The notes below the pieces were generated by a model. The model was not told where the DNA came from. It ran no database searches and saw nothing but the letters and a program-made list of their open reading frames with translations. Positions 53,889 to 60,678 of a stretch of DNA of 64,000 nucleotides are shown piece after piece. Each line of letters starts with the position of its first letter. Within the stretch, counting starts at the first letter, position 1. The DNA is from Roseococcus sp. SDR (GTDB taxonomy: Bacteria > Pseudomonadota > Alphaproteobacteria > Acetobacterales > Acetobacteraceae): positions 91,915 through 155,914 of the forward strand of contig NZ_JAHRCU010000011.1 of the NCBI RefSeq assembly GCF_019083995.1. Direction: 5' to 3'. The position numbers and the translations under genes were made by a program.

Positions 53889-54722
53889 ATGACCAACTCC
53901 GCCCTTCCTCCCCTCCTGCTCCCCCCCTTGCTTCTGATCGGCTGCGGCAAGATGGGCGGCGCCATGCTGGCCGGCTGGCTGGAGCTCGGCCTGCCGCCCG
54001 AGACGGTGGTGGTGGAGCCGAACGCCGCCGCCGTCAGCGCCTTCGCCGGCCGGGTGCGCCATGTGGCGAGCATCGCGGACATCCCGGCGGGCTTCGCGCC
54101 GGCGGCCATCATCCTCGCCACCAAGCCGCAGGAGGCGCCGAACGCGCTGCCCGCGCTGGCGCATCTGGCGGGGCCGGGCGTGGTGTTCCTCTCCATCATG
54201 GCGGGCAAGACCATCGGCGGCATGAACGCCATGCTGGGCGGCAATGCCCGCATCATCCGCGCCATGCCGAACACGCCGGCCGCGCTCCGCATGGGCTTCA
54301 CCGTGGCCTGCGCCGGCCCCGGCGTCAGCGCCGAACAGCGCGCGCTGAGCGACCGCCTGCTGGGCGCGATCGGCGAGGCCGCCTGGGTGGAGCAGGAAGC
54401 CCTGATCGACCCCGTCACCGCCATCTCCGGCGGCGGCCCGGCCTATGTCTTCCTGCTGGCCGAGGTGATGGAGCAGGCGGCCCTCGCCCAGGGCCTGCCC
54501 CCCGACCTCGCCCGGCGCATGGCGCGCGCCACCGTGGCCGGCTCCGGCGCGCTGCTGGGTGCCAGCACGGAGGATGCGGCGCAGCTCCGCCGCAACGTCA
54601 CCAGCCCCAAGGGCACGACGGAGCGCGCGCTGGCCGTCCTGATGCGCGAAGAGGCCTGGCCCGCGCTCATGCTGGAGGCGATCGAGGCCGCGACGGCGCG
54701 CTCGCGCGAACTGGCGGGCTAG
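53889..54722 (+). CDS. proC: Pyrroline-5-carboxylate reductase
   Basis: A 277-residue enzyme for the last step of proline synthesis. The NAD(P) loop is LLIGCGKMGGAMLAGWLELG near residue 15; MPNTPAALRMGFTVACAGPG and ISGGGPAYVFLLAEVMEQAA with the ProC signature and the late NVTSPKGTTERAL are all plain. Length is normal. The ATG at 53889 is chosen because the upstream in-frame stretch overlaps the divergent peptidase gene and has no similarity. A palindrome and a hairpin array follow the stop. Confidence 0.95.
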   Translation: MTNSALPPLLLPPLLLIGCGKMGGAMLAGWLELGLPPETVVVEPNAAAVSAFAGRVRHVASIADIPAGFAPAAIILATKPQEAPNALPALAHLAGPGVVFLSIMAGKTIGGMNAMLGGNARIIRAMPNTPAALRMGFTVACAGPGVSAEQRALSDRLLGAIGEAAWVEQEALIDPVTAISGGGPAYVFLLAEVMEQAALAQGLPPDLARRMARATVAGSGALLGASTEDAAQLRRNVTSPKGTTERALAVLMREEAWPALMLEAIEAATARSRELAG

Positions 54723-54726
54723 AGCA

Positions 54727-54763
54727 TGATCCGCTGAGGTGAAATCACCGAAGCGGTGAATCA
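54727..54763. repeat. Intergenic palindrome, copy B
   Basis: TGATC, an 11-base arm (54732-54742), loop AA, the opposing arm (54745-54755) with two mismatches, then GTGAATCA. Flanks TAGAG and CCTC equal those of copy A, while the stem sequence is different. It begins five bases after the proC stop, between convergent genes. Confidence 0.7.
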
Positions 54764-54764
54764 T

Positions 54765-54811
54765 CCTCTCAAAGAGGCTGGATCGTGATCCGGCGGCAGC
54801 GGATCACGATC
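54765..54811. terminator. Hairpins between proC and the kinase gene
   Basis: CCTCT-CAA-AGAGG at 54765-54777 is followed by a perfect 11-base stem, GATCGTGATCC at 54781-54791 and GGATCACGATC at 54801-54811, around a nine-base loop. The right arm ends in the kinase stop codon. Position between convergent genes suggests a two-way terminator. Confidence 0.55.
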
Positions 54812-56181
54812 TAGGTCGGGCGCAGCCTGACCACGGTCACCGAACACGGCGCATCCCGCGCCACCTCGGCCGCGACGCTGCCCAGCACGCGGCGGCCGAG
54901 GCTGGGGGCGCGCGCGGCCAGGATGATGTGGTCCACCCGGTTCTGCTGCGCGTATTCCAGCAGGGCCGCGCCCGGGCTTGTCGCCTCCAGCACGTGATGC
55001 GTCAGCCGCGCCTCGGGCAGCTTCAGGGGCGCGGACCAGTGCCGCAGCTCCAGCAGGCGCTGCAGATGCTTGTTGCGGCCATCCTCGTCCAGCGTCAGGT
55101 CGGGCCGCAGCAGGTTCTGCAGCAGCACATTCACGCAGGCGACGCGCGCGCCCGGCAGCGTCGCCATGATCTGCGTGACCATGCCGTGCATCGCGGCCGC
55201 CAGCTCCGGCGTCATCCCGCCGAGATCCACCGCCACCATGATGATGGGCGCGCCGGATTGCGCCATGGCGATGGCGTCGCGCTTCAGACGCGGCTGGTGG
55301 TCCGGGTGGAAGCGCCGGCGCACCCGTGCCGTCCAGGGGTCGCGCTTCAGCTTCTCGGCGCGCGCCGTCTGGCTCACCTGCTCCGGATGGCGCAGGTCGA
55401 AGGCGAGCTGCGCCGCCGTCGGGTGGCGGCGCTGCGGCTCGGGCTCCAGGTTGCGCAGGATGATCTCCTGCAGCCAGGGCGGGCAATCGGGGCGCAGCGC
55501 GCGCGGCGGCGGCGGGTCCCACCAGAGGCGGCGCTTCATCTGCGCCATGTGCTGCGGGTCGCCGAAGGGATTGCGCCCGGTGGTGAGCGCATAGAGCAGC
55601 GCCCCCAGCGCGAACAGGTCGGAGGCCGGGTCGCCGCGGATGCCCATCACCTGTTCCGGCGCCATATAGGGCGCGGAGCCATAGGGCAGGCGGAATTCCT
55701 CGGCCATCAGGTCCGGCAGATGCGCATGGTGCGAGAGGCCGAAATCCAGCAGGACGATGCGGCCCCCCACCTGCATCAGGTTCCCCGGCTTCACATCCAG
55801 ATGCACCACGCCCTGGCGATGCAGCGCGCAGAGCGCCTCGGCGATCAGCGCACCCACCTCCGCCACCTCCGCGATGGGCAGCGGCAGGCGGTCCAGCAGC
55901 GGCAGCAGCGTCTCGCCCTGGATGCGCTCCATCGCGATCCAGGGCAGCGGCTCATGCCCGACGCCGAGGCAGCGCGGCACATGCGGGCCATCGAGGCGCG
56001 GCAGGATCATCTGCTCCATCTCGAAGCTGACGATGGCGGCCGGGTCCTCGCCCTCCGCCAGAAGCGGCAACTTCACGAGGATCGGGATGTCATGCGCCGG
56101 ATGCGTGGCCGCGCGCAGCACCGCCATGCCGCCCTTGTGCACCACCTCGCCCAGCGTGAATTCCCCGGCCTGGCGCGGCAT
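54811..56181 (-). CDS. Ser/Thr protein kinase fused to a universal stress protein domain
   Basis: A 456-residue protein. The kinase (residues 8-270) has KGGMAVLRA as the glycine loop, Lys37 in ILVKLPLL, HLDVKPGN near residue 127 as catalytic loop, DFGLS near 145 and APYMAPEQVMG as activation-end motif. The catalytic loop has Leu in the usual Arg position, so it is not an RD kinase. Residues 310-456 are a UspA domain: IIMVAVDLGG at its start, HIILAARAPSLGRRVLGSVA as the ATP-binding loop. No membrane segment. The metallophosphoesterase gene ends two bases upstream. Confidence 0.88.
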   Translation of the reverse strand: MPRQAGEFTLGEVVHKGGMAVLRAATHPAHDIPILVKLPLLAEGEDPAAIVSFEMEQMILPRLDGPHVPRCLGVGHEPLPWIAMERIQGETLLPLLDRLPLPIAEVAEVGALIAEALCALHRQGVVHLDVKPGNLMQVGGRIVLLDFGLSHHAHLPDLMAEEFRLPYGSAPYMAPEQVMGIRGDPASDLFALGALLYALTTGRNPFGDPQHMAQMKRRLWWDPPPPRALRPDCPPWLQEIILRNLEPEPQRRHPTAAQLAFDLRHPEQVSQTARAEKLKRDPWTARVRRRFHPDHQPRLKRDAIAMAQSGAPIIMVAVDLGGMTPELAAAMHGMVTQIMATLPGARVACVNVLLQNLLRPDLTLDEDGRNKHLQRLLELRHWSAPLKLPEARLTHHVLEATSPGAALLEYAQQNRVDHIILAARAPSLGRRVLGSVAAEVARDAPCSVTVVRLRPT

Positions 56182-56183
56182 GC

Positions 56184-56915
56184 TCAGCGTCCTTCGAAAA
56201 GGCGCGCGGCCAGCGCCTCGGGCAGGCCCGCGGCGCGGATCTTCCGCGCGGCACCTTCGATGTCATAGGGCACGCGCATCCAGCCGCACTCGGCGCGCGT
56301 GGTGTCCAGCAGCCCGTAGCAGGCGGCCGGATTGCCGTCGCGCGGCTGCCCCACCGCGCCGATCACGCCGAGCCAGCGGCGCGGCTGCAGCAAAGGCAGC
56401 ATCAGGTCATCCATCGGGCGGTGATGCAGCAGCTTCTCCGTCGCCGTCAGGCCGAAGAGCGCGGGCAGATGCGTGTGCCCGCAGAAGGTGAGCCGCGCCG
56501 CCGTCGCCTCCAGGCTGCGCCGCGCCTCCCGCGCATCGGTCACATAGCGCCATTCGGCGGGGTCGGAGCCATCGGCATGGGTGTAGAGGCGGTCCTCCTC
56601 CTCATGCGTGTAGGGCAGGTTCGCGAGATACTGCTTCGCCGCCGCATCCAGCCGCCCCTGCGTCCAGCGCATCGCCTCGGCCGCCAGCGTGCTGAAGCCC
56701 ACCGGCCCATGCAGCGCCGCCTCGTCGTGATTCCCGCGCAGCGTCACGGCGTCCAGCGCGCGCACCCGCGCCACCACCGCCCCCGGATCGGCGCCATAGC
56801 CCACCAGGTCCCCCAGGAAGACGAGTCGCTCCGCCCCCTGCGCCGCCGCATGCGCGAGGCAGGCCTCCAGCGCCTCCAGATTGCCGTGGATGTCGGCGAG
56901 CAGGGCGATGCGCAT
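56184..56915 (-). CDS. Metallophosphoesterase (PrpE/YfcE-like)
   Basis: A 243-residue dinuclear-metal phosphatase. The motifs DIHGN (residue 8), GDLVGYGADP (near 37), GNHDEAA (near 61) and CGHTHLPALFG (near 145) form the full calcineurin-like metal site. The family acts on phosphoproteins, dinucleotides or phosphodiesters. A GGAAGGA site five bases upstream fixes the ATG at 56915. Because it is directly upstream of a Ser/Thr kinase gene with a two-base gap, a role as the opposing protein phosphatase is plausible but unproven. Confidence 0.9.
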   Translation of the reverse strand: MRIALLADIHGNLEALEACLAHAAAQGAERLVFLGDLVGYGADPGAVVARVRALDAVTLRGNHDEAALHGPVGFSTLAAEAMRWTQGRLDAAAKQYLANLPYTHEEEDRLYTHADGSDPAEWRYVTDAREARRSLEATAARLTFCGHTHLPALFGLTATEKLLHHRPMDDLMLPLLQPRRWLGVIGAVGQPRDGNPAACYGLLDTTRAECGWMRVPYDIEGAARKIRAAGLPEALAARLFEGR

Positions 56916-57015
56916 GCGTGTCCTTCCAGCCGCGAGCCTAACCGTGCGGGCGGCGCGGCCGACATGATCCAGCGCAACCCCTCGACAGGCCAGCGCGCGC
57001 CATCGAGAAAGGGGC

Positions 57016-57957
57016 ATGGCCCCGATCCCGCTCCTCGTCCTCAACCCGCTCGACGCCGACCGGCTCGCCCGCATCGCGGAAGGCGGCTTCACGCCGCATG
57101 TGGCCTTGGGCCCCGAAGCGCGCGCCCAGGCCATCGCGAGCATGCCCGATCTGCGCTGCGTGCTGACCAATGGCGCGACCGGCTTCACCGCGGCCGAGAT
57201 GGACCGGCTGCCCAAGCTCGGGATCATCTGCGCCATCGCGGTGGGGACCGAGAATATCGATGTGGCGGCGGCCCGCGCGCGCGGCATCGTGGTCACGCAC
57301 GGCCCCGGCACCAATGCACCCTCCGTGGCCGACCACGCCATGGCGCTGACGCTCGCTTTGCTGCGCGACATCCCGCGCCTCGATGCCGCGGTGAAATCCG
57401 GCGAATGGATGGGCGTGCGCTGGCCCCGCCCCATGGTGAGCGGCCGGCGCCTCGGCATCCTCGGCCTCGGCGAGATCGGCGCGATGATCGCCGCCCGCGC
57501 GCAAGGCGGCTTCGGCATGGAGATCGCCTATCACAACCGCCGCCCGCGCGAGGGTGTCCCGCATCGCTGGCTCCCCTCCGTCCAGGCGCTGGCCGAATGG
57601 GCGGAGGTGCTGCTCATCGCCGCCCCCGGGGGCGCGGCCACGCGGCACCTGGTGGATGCGGCGGCGCTGGATGCGCTCGGGCCGCAGGGCTACCTGGTGA
57701 ATATCGGCCGCGGCAGCGTGGTGGACCAGGAGGCGTTGATCACGGCGCTCCGCGCGAACCGCATCGCCGGCGCCGCCATCGACGTGGTGGATGGCGAACC
57801 CGAGGTGCCGGACGCGATGCGCGCCCTGCCCAACCTCATCATCACGCCGCACATCGCCGGCCGCTCGCCCGAATCCATCCTCGCCACCGCGAGCATGGTC
57901 GTCGCCAATCTCCAGGCGCATTTCGCGGGCAAGCCGGTGCTGACACCCGTCGCCTGA
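57016..57957 (+). CDS. D-2-hydroxyacid dehydrogenase (glyoxylate/hydroxypyruvate reductase type)
   Basis: A 313-residue NAD(P) enzyme. The cofactor loop is GILGLGEIGAMIAARAQG near residue 150; the catalytic Arg is in NIGRGSVVDQEAL, the Glu in DVVDGEPEVP and the His in TPHIAGRSPESI, all at family positions. It should reduce a 2-keto acid such as glyoxylate or hydroxypyruvate to the D-hydroxy acid. It is divergent from the metallophosphoesterase and its stop directly abuts the convergent membrane-protein gene. Confidence 0.92.
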   Translation: MAPIPLLVLNPLDADRLARIAEGGFTPHVALGPEARAQAIASMPDLRCVLTNGATGFTAAEMDRLPKLGIICAIAVGTENIDVAAARARGIVVTHGPGTNAPSVADHAMALTLALLRDIPRLDAAVKSGEWMGVRWPRPMVSGRRLGILGLGEIGAMIAARAQGGFGMEIAYHNRRPREGVPHRWLPSVQALAEWAEVLLIAAPGGAATRHLVDAAALDALGPQGYLVNIGRGSVVDQEALITALRANRIAGAAIDVVDGEPEVPDAMRALPNLIITPHIAGRSPESILATASMVVANLQAHFAGKPVLTPVA

Positions 57958-58395
57958 TCAGGCCTTCCGGAACACCGCCGGCAGCCCGCGCCAGAAGACC
58001 GCAAGCCCGATCCCCCAGACGCTGTAGATGCCAAGGCTGCGCAGCATCGCGGTCGTGTTGCCATTGGCGAACATGGGCAGGCCCTTGATCAACGGCACCA
58101 GGATCCAGGCGCCCACCACCAGCGGCAGCGCCAGGCAGAAGAGCACGGCGAAGAGCCAGAGCGGCATGGAGGCCGGGCGCTTGGGCTCCAGCAGCGCGAA
58201 GAGGATCCCCCACATCCCGCCCCAGAAGCAGGCATTCCAGATCTGGGGCACGCCGAAGGGCGCGATGGGGTTCTGCCGGAAGGGCGGGTTCGGCCCCCAG
58301 CCCATGCCGTGGTAGAAGCCGATCACCGCCTGGTGGAAGAAGAACACGCCGAGAAAGGCGCAGAGAAAGCCGAAGGCGAGGGTCGAGGGCTTCAT
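57958..58395 (-). CDS. Small integral membrane protein of unknown function
   Basis: A 145-residue protein with four hydrophobic segments (LAFGFLCAFLGVFFFHQAVI, FWGGMWGILFALLE, LFAVLFCLALPLVVGAWILV, SLGIYSVWGIGLAVFWRGL). Conserved-looking polar spots are HQAVIGFYHGMGWGPNPPF and GVPQIWNACFWGG. The ATG at 58395 is chosen as the last start before the first membrane helix. I do not recognise the family; the four-helix layout resembles small bacterial membrane proteins of unassigned DUFs. Confidence 0.75.
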   Translation of the reverse strand: MKPSTLAFGFLCAFLGVFFFHQAVIGFYHGMGWGPNPPFRQNPIAPFGVPQIWNACFWGGMWGILFALLEPKRPASMPLWLFAVLFCLALPLVVGAWILVPLIKGLPMFANGNTTAMLRSLGIYSVWGIGLAVFWRGLPAVFRKA

Positions 58396-58472
58396 CGGGC
58401 GGGCTCCGGGGGAAGATGCATCTTCCGCACATTCCCCCGCCCGCGCCAACAGCGAAATGAACCGCTCCGGCC

Positions 58473-58509
58473 GGATCGCCCATGGCCGGAACGGCCATGG
58501 CGTGAATCC
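58473..58509. repeat. Intergenic palindrome, copy C
   Basis: GGATC, an 11-base left arm (58478-58488), loop GAA, a ten-base right arm (58492-58501) complementary except for one extra base, then GTGAATCC. Flanks match copies A and B apart from the outermost pair (G-C instead of T-A). It lies between two minus-strand genes. Confidence 0.7.
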
Positions 58510-58521
58510 GCCCGGCAGAAT

Positions 58522-59511
58522 TCAGGTGAACTGCGCGGGCCGCGGCACGTAGAGATAGCCCTCGCCATCGCGGATGATGCGCCCGAAGCCCGGCCAGGGC
58601 ACATGCACACCACCCATCAGCACGCCCTCGGTCGCCAGCAGGTCCAGCGTCCGCAGGCGGCTCTGCACGCCCATGGCGCTGTCCACATCCACGCCCACGC
58701 GCCAACGCGGACGCGCGAGCTGGATCACCATCTGATGCGCGATGTCGCCCCAGATGAAGATGGACTGGTTCTGGCTCGTCACGCGGTAGCTGACATGGCC
58801 GGGCGTATGGCCCGGCGCGGGGTCCATGAAGACGCCCGGGATCACCTCCAGCCCCTCGCGCATCTCGGTGGTGCGGATGCGGCCCTGATAGGGGCGGATG
58901 GCCCGCCGCGCCGCCTCGATGAAGCGCTGCCCCTGCGGGACGCGGCTCTCCATCGCCGGGTCCGTCCAGAACTGGTGGTCAATCTGCGTGACGACGATCT
59001 CGGCATTGGGGAAGTTGCGGGTCACGCCGTCATAGCTCAGCCCCAGCGCGTGCTCGGGGTGGATATGCGTCAGCACCACCGTATCCACCTGCTCGGGCGT
59101 GTAGCCGCTGGCGCGCAGCGCATCCAGCGTCTGCCCCGTGGTCGGGATGAAGCTCGAATGCCCGCCGCAATCGATCATGGCGAGGTTGCGGCCCGTGTTG
59201 ATCAGATAGGCGCCGACCGGCTGGTGCAGCCCGGCCTCGATGGCAAAGGCCCGCGCGCGCAGCGGCGCGATGGTCTCGGGCGTGCTGTCGGGAAAGAAGT
59301 TCGGGATGTTCGACGCCTGGCCCTGCATGGCGCCGTCCAGCAGCGTGGTCACCTCCACATCGCCCACCTTGAGGCGCTGGAAGCGGGGCGGGTTCGCGCC
59401 CTTCTGCGGCGGCACGCCGGTCGCGGCGGCGGGGGTGGTCGCGGCGCCCAGCGTCGCGGCGGCAGCCGCGCCCAACAGAGTGGCGCGGCGCGCGAAGGCG
59501 AGGTCCTGCAT
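58522..59511 (-). CDS. Exported MBL-fold metallohydrolase
   Basis: A 329-residue protein with FARRATLLGAAAAATLGAAT at the N-terminus, possibly a Tat signal. The metal motif is VVLTHIHPEHALGLSYD near residue 144; the family consensus HxHxDH has Glu in place of Asp here. GHTPGHVSYR and IWGDIAHQMV supply further ligands. It resembles the methyl-parathion-hydrolase / quorum-quenching-lactonase group, but the substrate is unknown. AAGGAG seven bases before the ATG at 59511 supports this start over the GTG three bases upstream. Confidence 0.87.
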   Translation of the reverse strand: MQDLAFARRATLLGAAAAATLGAATTPAAATGVPPQKGANPPRFQRLKVGDVEVTTLLDGAMQGQASNIPNFFPDSTPETIAPLRARAFAIEAGLHQPVGAYLINTGRNLAMIDCGGHSSFIPTTGQTLDALRASGYTPEQVDTVVLTHIHPEHALGLSYDGVTRNFPNAEIVVTQIDHQFWTDPAMESRVPQGQRFIEAARRAIRPYQGRIRTTEMREGLEVIPGVFMDPAPGHTPGHVSYRVTSQNQSIFIWGDIAHQMVIQLARPRWRVGVDVDSAMGVQSRLRTLDLLATEGVLMGGVHVPWPGFGRIIRDGEGYLYVPRPAQFT

Positions 59512-59617
59512 CACATGGCTCCTTGATGACGGTGCATACAGAATTAGGGGCGCGCTCGCGCCCTGTCAGCCCTTCGCGTATGACTCGCGCAAGAAATCCG
59601 CCCGAGGAATGCCCAGC

Positions 59618-60622
59618 ATGAAGGCCGTCGCCTATACTCATTGCCACCCCGCCACGCATGAGGATGCGCTGCTCGACCTCATCCTGCCCGAGCCCGCCGC
59701 CCCGCGCGGGCATGACATGCTGGTGGAGGTCCGCGCCGTCTCGGTGAACCCGGTGGACGCCAAGCTGCGCGCGGCGGCCGACCCGGCCGGCGAACCGCGC
59801 ATCCTGGGCTTCGATTGCTGCGGCGTGGTGCGTGCGCGGGGCGACAAGGCGCAGCTCTTCCACGAGGGAGATGAGGTCTATTACGCCGGCGCGGTGAACC
59901 GCCCCGGCAGCAATGCGCAATTCCATCTGGTGGATGAGCGCATCGTCGGCCGCAAGCCCAAGACCCTGTCGGTCGCCGAAGCCGCCGCCCTGCCGCTCAC
60001 CACCATCACCGCCTATGAGGCGCTGTTCGACCGGCTCAGGATCACGCGCGAAAGCAAGGGCGCGGTGCTGATCATCGGCGGCGCCGGCGGCGTGGGCTCC
60101 ATGGCCGTGCAGCTCGCCCGCCAGCTCACCAACCTCACCGTGGTCACCACCGCCTCCCGCCCCGAGACGCGCGACTGGTGCCACGCGCTCGGCGCGCATG
60201 AGGTGCTGGACCACAGCCAGGACCTCGTGGCGCAGGCCCGCGCGCTGGGCCATGCGATCCCCTGGATCTTCTCCACCACGCAGACCGCGAAGCATTGGCG
60301 CGCGCTGTGCGAGACCGTCGCCCCGCAGGGTGCGCTCTGCGCCATTGATGATTTCAGCACGATCGAGATCGGCCGCCTCAAATCCAAGGCCGCGAGCTTC
60401 CATTGGGAGGCGATGTTCGCCCGCGCCATCTACAAGACGCCAGACATCGCGAAGCAGCACCTGCTGCTGAACGAGGTCGCCACCCTCATCGAGCAGGGCA
60501 AGCTGCGCCACACGATGACGAAGCATCTGGGCCGCATCAACGCCGCCAACATCGCCGCAGGGCATCAGCTCGTCGAAAGCGGCACCATGATCGGCAAGGC
60601 GGTGGCCGAAGGCTGGGAATAA
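59618..60622 (+). CDS. Zinc-type alcohol dehydrogenase / quinone oxidoreductase homologue
   Basis: A 334-residue MDR-superfamily protein. The N-terminal GroES-like domain has SVNPVDAKLRA and GFDCCGVV; the Rossmann half has VLIIGGAGGVGSMAVQLARQ near residue 150. The catalytic zinc ligands of true alcohol dehydrogenases are not obvious, and the VNPVD motif points to the zinc-independent quinone-oxidoreductase/ZADH group. The ATG at 59618 is preferred to an ATG nine bases upstream, because AGGA then has normal spacing and KAVAY is the family start. Confidence 0.9.
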   Translation: MKAVAYTHCHPATHEDALLDLILPEPAAPRGHDMLVEVRAVSVNPVDAKLRAAADPAGEPRILGFDCCGVVRARGDKAQLFHEGDEVYYAGAVNRPGSNAQFHLVDERIVGRKPKTLSVAEAAALPLTTITAYEALFDRLRITRESKGAVLIIGGAGGVGSMAVQLARQLTNLTVVTTASRPETRDWCHALGAHEVLDHSQDLVAQARALGHAIPWIFSTTQTAKHWRALCETVAPQGALCAIDDFSTIEIGRLKSKAASFHWEAMFARAIYKTPDIAKQHLLLNEVATLIEQGKLRHTMTKHLGRINAANIAAGHQLVESGTMIGKAVAEGWE

Positions 60623-60640
60623 GGTTGGTGTTGATGCGGC

Positions 60641-60678
60641 GGATTCACGCCCTTGGTTGAAGGAACCAGGGGCGAGCC
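60641..60678 (-). repeat. Intergenic palindrome, copy D, over the hrpB start
   Basis: Reverse orientation. GGATTCAC at 60641-60648 (reverse complement of the GTGAATCC flank), arm GCCCTTGGTT at 60649-60658, loop GAAGG, arm AACCAGGGGC at 60664-60673, complementary but for one G-T pair. The outer flank is weaker (GAGCC). The only in-frame start of hrpB, TTG at 60653, lies in the left arm. Confidence 0.65.

Noticed and set aside
59530..59560. GntR-type operator half-site (TGCATACA) between the MBL and alcohol dehydrogenase genes
   Set aside because: Only one half-site is seen and no regulator gene is adjacent, so it is not distinguishable from chance.
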